From Bacteroidota bacterium (GTDB taxonomy: Bacteria > Bacteroidota > Bacteroidia > Chitinophagales > Chitinophagaceae), in the NCBI GenBank assembly GCA_023415275.1, contig JAEZLJ010000023.1, forward strand, positions 1-64,000: 64,000 nt of DNA, in the 5' to 3' direction. The position numbers were made by a program, and so were the translations under genes. Shown here one piece after another: positions 1 to 10,100 of the stretch (position 1 is its first letter; every line of letters starts with the position of its first letter). The notes beneath the pieces are model-generated. The model made no database searches. It was not told the origin of the DNA and saw nothing but the letters and a program-made list of their open reading frames with translations.

Positions 1-790
1 CGTCATCTGTCAATCCATTGAGGTCTTTCACCACGCGGTTGTAATCCAATATGGCCAGTTGATTGGCAGGAAATATAGTGGTGAGAAAATATTGAGCTTC
101 TTCATTACCAGGAAATTGCTGGCTTACTTTGGCAGCGGACGCTGCACGGTGGTGCCCATCGGCAATATAAGTAAAGGGAACTTTTTCTTTGAATATATTG
201 GTAAGGATATCAATTGTTGGGATGGAGTTTACCACCCAAACCGAATGTGTAACGCCATCATCGGCTGTAAAGAAATATGCAGCATTGTTATCTCTCTTCC
301 AATGTTCCAATACATCATTCAGCTCCTTAATGTCCTTGCAGGCCATAAATACGTTGCCTGTTTGGGCCCTGATGGCCGCCATATGGCTGATGCGGTCCTG
401 TTCTTTTTCAGGCCTTGTAAATTCATGTTTTTTGATGGTGTCATTAAAATAATCCGCCACGGAAGAAACACATACAAGTCCCGTTTGAGTTCGTCCTTTC
501 CAAGCCAGCTCGTAGATATAATAACAGGGATAATCTTCAAAAAAAAGGATCCGGCGGTCTATCAGGTGCTGCAAATTCTCTTTTGCTTTTTGATACACTT
601 CATCACTGTGCACATCCACAGAGGGGTCAAGGTCAATTTCCGCCTTGGTTACATGCAGGAAGGAAAGGAAATTACTGCCAGCCTCTTTTCTTGCTTCTTC
701 AGAGTTCAATACATCATAGGGCCTGGAGGCTACCTGTGCCGCATACTCGTTATGAGGACGTAATGCTTTGAATGGTCTTATTTCTGCCAT
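1..790 (-). CDS. DUF1015 family protein, C-terminus cut by window edge
   Basis: The minus-strand reading frame opens at an ATG at 790 (MAEIRPFKALRP) and runs without a stop to the window edge, so about 263 N-terminal residues are visible. The opening residues, the central DGVTHSVWVV stretch and the FTYIADGHHRAASA motif are typical of the DUF1015 (PF06245) family, whose biochemical role is unknown. The start lies two bases beyond the serC stop codon, so the two are almost certainly co-transcribed. DUF1015 genes are commonly found beside serine biosynthesis genes, which suggests, without proving, a link to that pathway. No signal peptide is seen, so the protein is probably cytoplasmic. Confidence 0.85.
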   Translation of the reverse strand, partial: MAEIRPFKALRPHNEYAAQVASRPYDVLNSEEARKEAGSNFLSFLHVTKAEIDLDPSVDVHSDEVYQKAKENLQHLIDRRILFFEDYPCYYIYELAWKGRTQTGLVCVSSVADYFNDTIKKHEFTRPEKEQDRISHMAAIRAQTGNVFMACKDIKELNDVLEHWKRDNNAAYFFTADDGVTHSVWVVNSIPTIDILTNIFKEKVPFTYIADGHHRAASAAKVSQQFPGNEEAQYFLTTIFPANQLAILDYNRVVKDLNGLTDD

Positions 791-792
791 AT

Positions 793-1926
793 CTAATATT
801 TGTGATTGGCAAAGTAAAGCATTAAATCGGTCAAAGCTTTTACGCTTTCCAATGGCATTGCATTGTACATAGATACCCTGAAGCCTCCCGTGGTGCGATG
901 GCCTTTGATGCCTATCATGCCTTCTTTTTCGCAAAGCGTCACAAATTGCTTTTCCACTTCTGCATTTTCAGCCACAAACACGGCGTTCATCTTACTGCGG
1001 TCTTCTTTTGCCACTGTGCCCCTGAAAGCCGGGATGGAATCGAGTGTCTGATAAAAGAGGTTAGCTTTTTGGTTATTTCTTTTTTCGGCTACGGCCACAC
1101 CTCCATTGTTTTTCAGCCACCTGAGGGTGAGCATGCATATGTAGATGGCAAATACCGGTGGCGTATTCAGTAATGATCCTGCTTCAATATGATTGCGGTA
1201 GTCCAGCATGGTGGGCAGTTTGCGATTCACTTTGCCGAGGCATCGTTTGTTCACTACCACTACATTGACTCCTGCAGCACCAATATTTTTTTGAGCCCCT
1301 GCATAGATCAGGTCAAACTGGTTGAAGTTCATTTCCCTGCTGAGGATATCACTGCTCATATCTGCTACCAGCGGCACGTTCTTGTCATAAAAAAGGGAGA
1401 GGTCCTGCCATTGGGTACCATACACTGTATTGTTAGTAGTGAGGTGTAAATAGACTGATGAAGGATCTACCTTGAAATCTTTTGGCAGGTAAGTATAATT
1501 CTGCTCCCTGGAGCTGCATACTACATCTACATTACCAAACAGTTTGGCTTCTTTAATAGCCTTGGTACCCCAAATGCCTGTATCTGTATAAGCTGCAGTT
1601 GCTTTTTCATCAAGAAGGTTCATTGGTACCTGGAAGAATTGAGTGGAGGCACCGCCATGCATGAATAAGACTTCATGCTCTGCATCCAGCTGCATCAATT
1701 CCTTTAAAGTATGAATGGCTTCATCTATTACTGCCTGGAATGTTTTGGTTCGGTGACCGATCTCCAATATGGACAAACCCGAATTATTGAAATTGATAAT
1801 GCCCCTGCTGGCTTCTTCAAATACTTCCTTAGGCAGGATAGATGGCCCTGCTCCGAAATTGTGTATCATGGTTGGCTGACTTCCATTACCCGTTACCTGG
1901 GTCATGACTTCTTTATTGGCATTCAT
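793..1926 (-). CDS. serC: Phosphoserine aminotransferase SerC
   Basis: Fold type I PLP aminotransferase that converts 3-phosphohydroxypyruvate and glutamate to phosphoserine in serine synthesis; it also acts in pyridoxal phosphate synthesis in some bacteria. The family signature HNFGAGPSILP begins at residue 22. The PLP lysine is K213 in YAGAQKNIGAAG, and GHRTTGGFRVS lies near the C-terminus. At 377 aa it is about 20 residues longer than usual. The extension precedes an internal Met at residue 20 (MIHNFGAG), which could be the true start, but the -7 promoter box at 1944-1951 fits the upstream ATG. It heads a two-gene operon with the DUF1015 gene. serA is not visible. Confidence 0.95.
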   Translation of the reverse strand: MNANKEVMTQVTGNGSQPTMIHNFGAGPSILPKEVFEEASRGIINFNNSGLSILEIGHRTKTFQAVIDEAIHTLKELMQLDAEHEVLFMHGGASTQFFQVPMNLLDEKATAAYTDTGIWGTKAIKEAKLFGNVDVVCSSREQNYTYLPKDFKVDPSSVYLHLTTNNTVYGTQWQDLSLFYDKNVPLVADMSSDILSREMNFNQFDLIYAGAQKNIGAAGVNVVVVNKRCLGKVNRKLPTMLDYRNHIEAGSLLNTPPVFAIYICMLTLRWLKNNGGVAVAEKRNNQKANLFYQTLDSIPAFRGTVAKEDRSKMNAVFVAENAEVEKQFVTLCEKEGMIGIKGHRTTGGFRVSMYNAMPLESVKALTDLMLYFANHKY

Positions 1927-1943
1927 GCTGTATCGTTGAACTA

Positions 1944-1951
1944 CAAATTTA
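1944..1951 (-). promoter_or_regulatory. Candidate -7 promoter box (TAnnTTTG) of serC
   Basis: On the minus strand the sequence reads TAAATTTG, an exact match to the Bacteroidota -7 consensus. It lies 17 bases before the serC ATG, leaving a very short leader. No clear TTTG -33 box stands 19 bases upstream, so the call rests on one element and its position. Confidence 0.4.
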
Positions 1952-2062
1952 AGTTCTAAAGAAGCATGCGCCTTTATACGTTGATAAATGGCCAGTTGAG
2001 TCCATGGCTAATAAGCATCCACAAGTAAGTTATTATTTAAAAATAACAGGTAATAAATGGCA

Positions 2063-3061
2063 TCAATCTTCTTCTCTTCCCTGCATTTTGCCATTTTTCC
2101 ATGCCTGGTTCAGCTTTTCAAATTCAGCCTGTTCCTGGGCCGTAAACAGGGTGGTGTTCAATGGGGATAACTCAGGCTGGCCGGCGTTGACCCATGCGGT
2201 GTACCAAAAGCAGGCAATTGAATACATAGAAAGCCGCATGCGTCGCTGTATCATTCCTTTTAGTTTTTCATCATAGGCCCTGCTGAATGCCGAAGAGTAC
2301 TGGCGGATGATGATGCCGTTTCTTTCTTCAAAAGAAAACTTTTGAGATGAGGGGAAATTATTGGATAATTCTTTTTCTACTTGCAACACTGTATCCGCTG
2401 CGGCGCCGCTCTCTGCGATCCTTTGCCAGATATAGGCGGAAGGGTTAGAGAGATATTGGGCCTTACCTATAAAAAAATCCCAATTGTTATCCGCCAGCAA
2501 TTCAGGTATGCGACTTTCCCAGAAAGCATGTATGCCTTTTTGATCTGTGAACTGCCCATTGTGATTACTATTGGCATGCAAAGGCACATGTGCATCGGCA
2601 ATGTAATGCCCGATCTCTGCCGACAGTTTGAGGATCCTGGCTGGGTCCTTTTCCCTGAAAGCCGCTGTAAGCCGTTTTTGCATTATATCTACCCACCAGG
2701 GTACAATTCCATATTTTTTCAATGTATCCTGTGTAAACCTGGCTACTGCATCTTCCCATTTATGGGGTATGGAATCATAAGGAAACTGTCCATATTTATC
2801 CATATCCATAAAATGCCTGGACCCTTCATCAGGTAGTATGTACCTTCTTTTATCCGGATCCACCGCATGTTCTGAAATAAACTCTATCTGTGGTTTGTAA
2901 AAACGGATCAATTCGGGCGGTAAAAGAAATACAGAATAATAATTGATCTTTTTATGCCCGAAAAAGCCCCAGGAATAACAATGAAGGTGAAAAAGCACGG
3001 ATAGGGCACATAACAACAGCGCCCTTCTAAGGACAATGATTCGAAAGCTGTTCACAAGCAA
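2063..3061 (-). CDS. Zinc-dependent phospholipase C / S1-P1 nuclease-like secreted hydrolase
   Basis: A 332-residue protein with a hydrophobic N-terminus (about residues 8-27) that looks like a signal peptide. It has the all-alpha zinc-hydrolase features of the phospholipase C/S1-P1 superfamily: a WGFFGHKKIN segment just after the signal, GSRHFMDMD, and IGHYIADAHVPLHANSNHNGQ, where the His and Asp residues would bind the zinc cluster. Similar Bacteroidota proteins are annotated either way, so the substrate (phospholipid or nucleic acid) is open. No ATG is available: the frame starts at TTG (3061), with an alternative GTG at 3055. It lies 31 bases downstream of the DUF502 gene on the same strand, so the two may be co-transcribed. 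Confidence 0.75.
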   Translation of the reverse strand: MLVNSFRIIVLRRALLLCALSVLFHLHCYSWGFFGHKKINYYSVFLLPPELIRFYKPQIEFISEHAVDPDKRRYILPDEGSRHFMDMDKYGQFPYDSIPHKWEDAVARFTQDTLKKYGIVPWWVDIMQKRLTAAFREKDPARILKLSAEIGHYIADAHVPLHANSNHNGQFTDQKGIHAFWESRIPELLADNNWDFFIGKAQYLSNPSAYIWQRIAESGAAADTVLQVEKELSNNFPSSQKFSFEERNGIIIRQYSSAFSRAYDEKLKGMIQRRMRLSMYSIACFWYTAWVNAGQPELSPLNTTLFTAQEQAEFEKLNQAWKNGKMQGREED

Positions 3062-3092
3062 AAGTTTGGTTGATGCTGCCTTTAAAATACCG

Positions 3093-3740
3093 CTATTCTT
3101 CCACTTTTTCAGCCAGCCTTTCCTCTTCCACGCTGGTCACTCCTCCGCTGATGGCAAATTTCATAGCTTCAGAGGCCCCGATATTGATTACCGGCTTGAT
3201 CCTGTCGCGCGGTAACAAATACACATTGCCGGCAATAGAATAAGACATGGGAATATATACTGCTACATAATCTTTTAATCCAAAATCAGATGCATCTTCA
3301 TGAGTCAAAAACCCAATGCGCCAAACATCCTGGTCGTCAATATTGGCCAGCACCGGCTTGTTGAACTTTTTCTTTTCCCCGGCAAAGGCTTCAAAGAAAT
3401 CCTTCACCGACGAATAGATGAACCGGATGCCCGGTGTTTTCATTAAAATGCTGTCAAACAAATGAAATAACCGGTTCTTAATGAAAAAGGAACTCAGGTA
3501 ACCTATCAGGCAAATAGCTGCTATAACTATAAGGAAACCAAGGCCATAGTTCTGTATATAGATCCTTCCCGATTCATCCTTTGCTGTGAACAATGGTATC
3601 AGGCTATCGATAGAAGAAACGATCCAATAAACGGCATAAGCAGTGATAGCCACGGGAGCAATGACCAGTAATCCCTGTAAAAAATACTGGAACAGTTTCC
3701 CTGCCTGGAACCCTTCTTTCTTTATCTGCGTATCATTCAT
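3093..3740 (-). CDS. DUF502 family membrane protein
   Basis: A 215-residue protein with two clear membrane segments, about residues 18-40 (GLLVIAPVAITAYAVYWIV) and 68-91 (GLGFLIVIAAICLIGYLSSF). These are followed by the conserved PGIRFIYSSVKDFFEAF block and a soluble domain. This is the layout of the DUF502 (PF04367) family, whose function in bacteria is not established. The ATG at 3740 is used; a second Met codon nearby is out of frame. The start faces the TetR gene across a 108-base divergent gap, so the two could share regulatory DNA. The phospholipase-like gene follows 31 bases downstream. Confidence 0.85.
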   Translation of the reverse strand: MNDTQIKKEGFQAGKLFQYFLQGLLVIAPVAITAYAVYWIVSSIDSLIPLFTAKDESGRIYIQNYGLGFLIVIAAICLIGYLSSFFIKNRLFHLFDSILMKTPGIRFIYSSVKDFFEAFAGEKKKFNKPVLANIDDQDVWRIGFLTHEDASDFGLKDYVAVYIPMSYSIAGNVYLLPRDRIKPVINIGASEAMKFAISGGVTSVEEERLAEKVEE

Positions 3741-3801
3741 CCGGCAAAGGTAATTCTACAATTCATCCTTTGAAATGTGCCGTTTATAAATAATTAATAC
3801 A

Positions 3802-3829
3802 GGAAACTTTGGTTACATAAAAAGTTTCC
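3802..3829. promoter_or_regulatory. Candidate TetR operator, 9-bp perfect inverted repeat
   Basis: The arms GGAAACTTT (3802-3810) and AAAGTTTCC (3821-3829) are exact inverted copies separated by 10 bases. The repeat lies on the -33 box and spacer of the promoter reading into the TetR gene, which is where an autorepressing TetR dimer would bind. The link to this particular regulator is inferred from position. Confidence 0.6.
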
Positions 3830-3838
3830 ATAGTTTTG
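3808..3838 (+). promoter_or_regulatory. Bacteroidota-type -33/-7 promoter of the efflux operon
   Basis: TTTG at 3808-3811, a 19-base spacer and TAGTTTTG at 3831-3838 match the Bacteroidota consensus TTTG-N19-TAnnTTTG exactly. The TetR ATG follows at 3849, only 10 bases after the -7 box, so the mRNA should be leaderless or nearly so. The operator palindrome overlaps the -33 box. Confidence 0.75.
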
Positions 3839-3848
3839 CCGGCCAAAT

Positions 3849-4463
3849 ATGGAACCTAAAGATCGCATATTAAAAAAGGCAGATGAGTTGTTTAACCGGT
3901 TTGGTATCCGTTCTGTTTCTATGGATGACATTGCCTCTCAATTAGGTATGTCGAAAAAGACCCTTTACCAGTACTATGCAGATAAAGATGAATTGGTGAC
4001 TGATGTTTTTACCAGCATTATGGAGTGCAATAAGCATCGTTGTACTGAGGGGCATAACCTTTCAGAGAATGCACTGCACGAAGTGTTCTTATCCTTTGAC
4101 TGGGTGCAGGAAATGTTTGCCAATATGAATCCTGCAGTATTGTATGATATGGAAAAGTATCACCCGGGGTGTTTCAAAAAGTTCAAGGAGCACAAGAATG
4201 GGTTTATGTACCAAATGCTGAAGGCCAATATTGAAAGGGGAATTAAGGAAGGACTATACCGCAGCGAGCTTGATGTAGATATTTTGACAAGATTCCGCAT
4301 TCATAGTATCCTGCTGGCTTTTGATCCGGATGTATTTCCTGGCAACCGGAACAATGTTGTTTATATAGAAGGGCAATTGCTGGATGTGTTTTTAAATGGC
4401 ATTGCCACACCAAAAGGACATAAACTGATTCAGAAATATTTAAACCAACGCACCAAAAAATAA
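3849..4463 (+). CDS. TetR/AcrR family transcriptional regulator
   Basis: A 204-residue protein with an N-terminal TetR helix-turn-helix in residues 1-50 (KKADELFNRFGIRSVSMDD, then SQLGMSKKTLYQYYADKDEL). A divergent C-terminal ligand-binding and dimerisation region follows. It is the first gene of an efflux operon (outer membrane channel, adaptor, RND pump), the classic arrangement for a local repressor that senses an exported compound. The perfect inverted repeat over its own -33 box supports autorepression. The next gene starts four bases after its stop codon. The inducer cannot be read from sequence. Confidence 0.92.
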   Translation: MEPKDRILKKADELFNRFGIRSVSMDDIASQLGMSKKTLYQYYADKDELVTDVFTSIMECNKHRCTEGHNLSENALHEVFLSFDWVQEMFANMNPAVLYDMEKYHPGCFKKFKEHKNGFMYQMLKANIERGIKEGLYRSELDVDILTRFRIHSILLAFDPDVFPGNRNNVVYIEGQLLDVFLNGIATPKGHKLIQKYLNQRTKK

Positions 4464-4467
4464 ATAG

Positions 4468-5856
4468 ATGAACAGAAAGGCTTTAATGGGATTTCTATTC
4501 CTGCTATTGGCAATCGTGTCGCAGGCCCAACAAAAATATGAATTGACAGTAAAGGAGGCAGTGGACCTCGCTTACAAGAATGTAGTTGATCTGAAGAATG
4601 CCCAGGTCGACTACCAGATACAGGTAGCCAAAAACAGGGAGATATTCGGTCAGGCTTTACCCCAGTTAACAGGCAATGCAGGCGCTAACCGCTATTTGAA
4701 AGTACCTGCACTTCTATTTCCTGATGCTACCTCCACCGCGGTTTATTCTATATTGAAGGAAGAAGGCGTTGCTGGGAACAATGGACCCATCACTACTGTG
4801 CCTTCTCCCACATTAAGACAGGTAAGCTTTCAGCAGCCATGGAACCTTAGTTTGGGTGCCACGGTTACCCAACTATTGTTTCAGCCGGATGTTTTTGTGG
4901 GCTTGCAGGCCAGGCAGACAGCCCTGGATTATTCGCAGGCTCTGGTAGAGCAGGCAAAAGAAAAGATCAAGGATTCCGCATACAAAAGATATTATGCTAT
5001 CCTTATTGCAGAAAAGCAATTGCACTTCATTAATGAAGGCGTGCAAAGATTACGGAAGCTATACCATGATGATTCTATCATGTATAATAACGGGTTTGCA
5101 GAAAAGCTGGACCTGGACAAGGTGCAGGTGCAACTGAATAACCTGACCACTACCCGTAGTGCCATTGAAAATGCTGTAGATATTGGATACGCTGCTATGA
5201 AGTTTGCTATTGGATTATCGCAGCAGGATACTATTGTATTGAAGGATGACCTCAACTCTGCTTCTGTTAAGGATAATATTTTATCGCAAGGTTTTCAATA
5301 CGAGGACAGGACAGAAATAAGGACCCTGAATCAATTGGAAAAGTTGCAAAACCTGGATGTGAAGCGGAACCAATTAGGTTACCTCCCTACCGTGGCATTG
5401 TCTGGCAATTACACACTGAACGGTATGGGGCCAAAATTCTTTACTTCCGGCCAGGACTTTTGGTTTAGCAGTTCTTTCATTGGCATTAATATCAATGTGC
5501 CGCTGTTTGACGGATTTCAGCGGAGGTATAAGGTGCAGCAGTCTAAACTCAATGTTCAGAAGTTGCAAAATACCATCGTCAATGTGAAGCAGGCCATAGA
5601 CCTGGAGCAAAAAATAACCAGTGGAAGCCTCCGGTCTGCTCTTTTTAACCTGGATGTGCAGGAAAAGAACATGGAACTGGCCCAGAAGGTTTACAACGGC
5701 ACCAAGCTAAAGTTTGAGCAGGGATTGGGAAGCAGCTTCGAAGTGCTGCAGGCAGATGCTGATATGCAAACAGCGCAATCCAATTATTTCAATGCCTTAT
5801 ACAATGCCATTGTAACAAAGATCAGTTACCAATCATCACTTGGAAAACTTCAATAA
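4468..5856 (+). CDS. TolC-family outer membrane efflux protein
   Basis: A 462-residue protein with a signal peptide (GFLFLLLAIVSQAQ, cleavage near residue 20). Two outer membrane efflux protein (OEP) repeats follow, rich in long amphipathic helices such as LEKLQNLDVKRNQLGYLPTV, with the NVPLFDGFQRRYKVQQSKL segment typical of TolC homologs. Family knowledge: trimers form the outer membrane channel of tripartite pumps. The gene is placed between the regulator and the adaptor; its TAA stop shares one base with a possible upstream ATG of the adaptor frame. This supports one transcript with the pump genes. Confidence 0.93.
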   Translation: MNRKALMGFLFLLLAIVSQAQQKYELTVKEAVDLAYKNVVDLKNAQVDYQIQVAKNREIFGQALPQLTGNAGANRYLKVPALLFPDATSTAVYSILKEEGVAGNNGPITTVPSPTLRQVSFQQPWNLSLGATVTQLLFQPDVFVGLQARQTALDYSQALVEQAKEKIKDSAYKRYYAILIAEKQLHFINEGVQRLRKLYHDDSIMYNNGFAEKLDLDKVQVQLNNLTTTRSAIENAVDIGYAAMKFAIGLSQQDTIVLKDDLNSASVKDNILSQGFQYEDRTEIRTLNQLEKLQNLDVKRNQLGYLPTVALSGNYTLNGMGPKFFTSGQDFWFSSSFIGININVPLFDGFQRRYKVQQSKLNVQKLQNTIVNVKQAIDLEQKITSGSLRSALFNLDVQEKNMELAQKVYNGTKLKFEQGLGSSFEVLQADADMQTAQSNYFNALYNAIVTKISYQSSLGKLQ

Positions 5857-5888
5857 TGAACCACTACACTCACCATAAAATTTATTTC

Positions 5889-7067
5889 ATGAAATCGAAA
5901 TTGATAGGATTTATCATTGTTGCTTTTTTGGCTTCTGCCTGTGGCAATACCAAAAAAGATAATGAAGGCTCACTAAATGATAAAAAGGCACGCCTGGAAA
6001 AACTTAAATCAGAACAGAAAAAGGTCAATGAAGACATAGCCCAGCTGGAAGCTGATATCAAAAAGGCTGACCCGACTGCGATTGTAACCAACGCAAAGCT
6101 GGTAACTGTGTTGCCTCTGGCTACCCGTGATTTTTCACATTATATAGAATTGCAGGGAAAGGTGGACGCTCAAAATATCTCTTATGTAGCGCCACCAAAT
6201 GGGCAAGGCGGAATTGTAAAAGCGCTGTACGTGACCCAGGGCCAGCCAGTGCGTAAAGGCCAGGTGCTTGCCCGCCTCGACGACCAGTTGATCAGGCAGC
6301 AGATCGAGCCATTGCGTGTGCAGTTAGCGAGTGCAGAAGACACCTACCGTCGCACCAAAAATTTATGGGACCAGGGAATTGGCACCTATCAGCAAGTGTT
6401 ATCTGCCAAGACCCAAATGGAAAGCCTTTCTAAACAAATAGGAGTGATTCAAAGGCAAGCTGCTTTAATGACTGTAACGGCGCCCACTTCGGGAATTGCA
6501 GACCAGGTGAATGTAAGAGTAGGAGAAATGTTTGTTGGCGCTACGCAGGCTGGACCCCAAATAAGGATTGTGAATACCAGCGATCTTAAGGTGGTGGCCA
6601 GTGTTCCTGAAAATTATTTAGGTCGTGTTAAGCAGGGAAGCAGGATACAGATCGTTCTTCCGGAACAAAATAACCGCGTGATAGATGCCGTGGTAAACGT
6701 GGTGCAAAAGGTAATTGATCCTAACACCCGCTCTTTTAATATTGAAGCAAGGATACCATCTGATGCCAGTTTGAAACCTAATCAAATTGCCCAGATACGC
6801 ATACTGGATTACAGTGCCAAGGAGGTCATTGCCATACCATTGAATGTGGTTCAAAGCGATGAGAATGGAAAGTATGTATATGTGATGGAAAAAAGTGGTG
6901 ATAAAATGGTAGCCAGGAAGAAAGCTGTTTCAGTGGGTGAGTCTTATGAAGATCTTATTGAGATCAAATCAGGACTGTCGCAAGGTGATCAACTGATTAC
7001 AGAAGGATACCAGAACCTTTATGAAGGGCAGGTGATCGCTACCGTTGGTGCCACTGCCGGTAAATAA
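5889..7067 (+). CDS. RND efflux periplasmic adaptor lipoprotein (HlyD/MFP family)
   Basis: Membrane fusion protein that would bridge the RND pump to the TolC channel. I chose the ATG at 5889 (392 aa) because it starts a lipoprotein signal ending in FLASACGN, with the acylated Cys at about residue 18. An in-frame ATG at 5856 would add 11 unhelpful residues. A short coiled-coil segment follows (KKARLEKLKSEQKKVNEDI). Next come the lipoyl half-motif GGIVKALYVTQGQPVRKGQ, a hairpin region with VTAPTSGIADQVNV, and a beta-barrel and membrane-proximal domain to the end. It is 74 bases upstream of the pump gene. Confidence 0.93.
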   Translation: MKSKLIGFIIVAFLASACGNTKKDNEGSLNDKKARLEKLKSEQKKVNEDIAQLEADIKKADPTAIVTNAKLVTVLPLATRDFSHYIELQGKVDAQNISYVAPPNGQGGIVKALYVTQGQPVRKGQVLARLDDQLIRQQIEPLRVQLASAEDTYRRTKNLWDQGIGTYQQVLSAKTQMESLSKQIGVIQRQAALMTVTAPTSGIADQVNVRVGEMFVGATQAGPQIRIVNTSDLKVVASVPENYLGRVKQGSRIQIVLPEQNNRVIDAVVNVVQKVIDPNTRSFNIEARIPSDASLKPNQIAQIRILDYSAKEVIAIPLNVVQSDENGKYVYVMEKSGDKMVARKKAVSVGESYEDLIEIKSGLSQGDQLITEGYQNLYEGQVIATVGATAGK

Positions 7068-7141
7068 TATAAGGCCGGTCCTTATAGTTCAAAACTCATC
7101 ATCATGTCTTTCCTATAAAGGGAAGGTAAAAATATATCACA

Positions 7142-10100
7142 ATGAAACTTTTAGAAGGGATAAAAGATAAGTTCAAAGAATTTGGCCCTACCAGTTGGGC
7201 TGTGAACAATCAAACGGTGATCTATATCCTGGCCATACTGATATCATTATATGGCTTGAATAAATTCACCACCATGCCCAAGGAGCAATTCCCTGACATT
7301 GTAGTGCCCACCATCTCAGTGGTTACAGTTTATGTAGGTAATTCTCCCAAGGATATAGAGAACCTGGTGACCAGGCCTATAGAAAAACAGATCAAATCTA
7401 TCAGTGGAGCCAAGGTGAATAAGGTTAATTCTGTTTCACAGCAGGATTTTTCGCTGATCACTGTAGAATTTGAAACTGATGTAAAGACGGATATAGCCAA
7501 GCAAAAAGTGAAGGATGCGGTGGATAAGGCCAAGACAGATCTCCCTACTGATCTGACCTCTCAACCTGATGTGCAGGAATTCAACTTCAGTGAATTCCCC
7601 ATCATGTATGTCAACATCAGTGGTGATTATGATCCTGTGAAGCTGAAACAGTTTGCCGATAAGATGCAGGACCGGTTTGAGGAGCTCAAACAGATCACGC
7701 GGGCAGATATTGTGGGTGCACCTGAAAGAGAGATCCAGGTGAATGTGGATCCTTATAAAATGCAGGTGGCCAAGCTTTCATTTACAGATATTGAAAATGC
7801 CATCAACAGGGAAAACAGGGATATCAGTGGCGGACAGGTAGAAGTGGGTAATATGAAACGTACGCTTCGGGTAAAAGGCCAGTTTGTGTCGGCCCTGGAT
7901 ATGCAGAACATCGTGGTAAAGAATATACAGGGAGCCCCTATTTATTTACGTGATGTAGCACAGTTGATTGATACGGTGAAAGAGAAGGAAAGCTATGCCA
8001 GGTTGGATGGAAAGAATGTAATTACCATCAACATAGTAAAGCGGGCAGGAGAGAACCTGATTGATGCGGCGGATAACATTAAGGCTACTGTAGCTGATAT
8101 GAAGGAAAAGCAGGAACTGCCTCCCAACCTGAGGGTTGAGTTTACGGGTGATCAAAGCAAGCAAACCAAGACGTCATTTAATGAACTGGTCAACACCATT
8201 ATCATTGGATTTATATTGGTATTGCTGATCCTTATGTTCTTTATGGGGGTTACCAATGCCTTTTTCGTGGCCTTGAGCGTGCCATTGAGTGTATTTGTGG
8301 CCTTTATGTTCCTGCCGCTTGGCGACTTGTTGGTGGGTGGAACCATGACGCTCAACTTCATTGTACTCTTTGCCTTGTTATTTGGTCTTGGTATCATCGT
8401 TGACGATGCCATTGTGGTGATAGAAAATACACACAGGATCTATCATAATGGAAGGGTGCCCATTGTACGATCTGCCAAGCAGGCGGCGGGTGAGGTTTGG
8501 ATACCTGTGCTGGCTGGTACATTAACCACGTTGGCCCCATTCTTCCCCTTATTATTATGGAAAGGATTGATAGGTAAGTTCATGATCTATCTGCCAACCA
8601 TGTTGATCCTTACGCTGGCAGCTTCCCTTATTGTGGCCTTTATTTTTAACCCTGTTTTTGCGGTTACCTTCATGAAGCCGGAGGGAAGGGAACATGAAAT
8701 GCCCAAACGGGAGTTGTTCAGGAAATGGTGGTTCTGGGCTGCATTGGCTTTTGGAATTTTATTTCACCTGGCTGGTTGGCATGGCTTTGCGAACTTCCTG
8801 CTCTTCATGGCGGTGATTTCCATCATTAATGTTTTTGTGCTTCGTGATGTGATCCATTATTTCCAGAATCATGCATTGCCATGGTTAATGTCTTATTATG
8901 AAAACCTGTTGAGATGGGCATTGTTGGGCAGAAGACCTGTTAGGTTGCTGGTAGCATTGTTTGTATTATTCCCTGTAGCGGCGGCCTTGTTTGTATGGCG
9001 CACCCAGGGCGAGCAGACTTTCTTTCCCAGTGGTGATCCGCATTTTATCTATGTGTACTTAAAGATGCCCGTAGGTACGGATATCAAATACACTGATTCT
9101 ATTACACAGGTATTGGAAAAACGTGTGCATAAAGTATTGGAAAATGAGAAGCCTGGCACCGAAGGCTCTATTGTAGAAAGCATCATCTCCAATGTGGCAG
9201 TGAGTGCCAATAATCCAAGGGATAATAACCGCAGTGTACAACCTAACCTGGGAAGGGTGCAGGTATCCTTTGTGGAATTTGAAAAGCGTCATGGCAAAAG
9301 CACTAAACCATATCTTGACGCCATCAGGAAAGCTACACAGGGTATTCCTGGTGCAGAGATCACTGTAAACCAGGAAGACGCCGGTCCACCAACTGATCCG
9401 CCTGTGAATGTGGAAGTGATAGGTGATAATTTCGAGAGCATAGCCAAGGTGGCCTACGATCTGAAGAACTATCTTGATACCAACAGGGTAGAAGGTATTG
9501 AACATTTGAATATGGATGTAGATGTCAATAACCCCGAGATCTCAATAACTGTTGACAGGGAAAAGGCTATGATAGAAGGAATTAGTACGGGGCAGGTTGG
9601 TATGGAAGTAAGAACGGCAGTTTTTGGTAAGGAGGTGAGCAAGCTGAAAGAAGGTGAGGATGAATACAAGATACAGCTTCGGTATAATGACCTTATCCGC
9701 AATAATGTAACAGACCTGATGAGCAGGCCTATTACTTTCAGGGATTTCAATACTATGGCCATTAAACAGATTCCTTTGAATGCCATTGCCAAAGTAGATT
9801 ATACCAATACCTCGGGAGGCATCAGGCGTAAGAACCTGAAGCGGACTATCCAGTTGCAATCCAATGTGTTGGACGAAACACAAACGCAAAGGATCAATGC
9901 AGACCTGGCAGTGAAGATAGATGAGTTCAAATCAAAGTATAAGATCCCGGCTGATGTGACGGTACGCCAAAGTGGTGTAAGTGAGCAACAGCAGGAAACC
10001 ATGTCTTTCCTGGGCAAATCATTGATCTATGCCCTGATGCTCATCTTCCTGATATTGGTAATGCAATTCAATTCAATGAGTAAGCCATTCATTGTATTGA

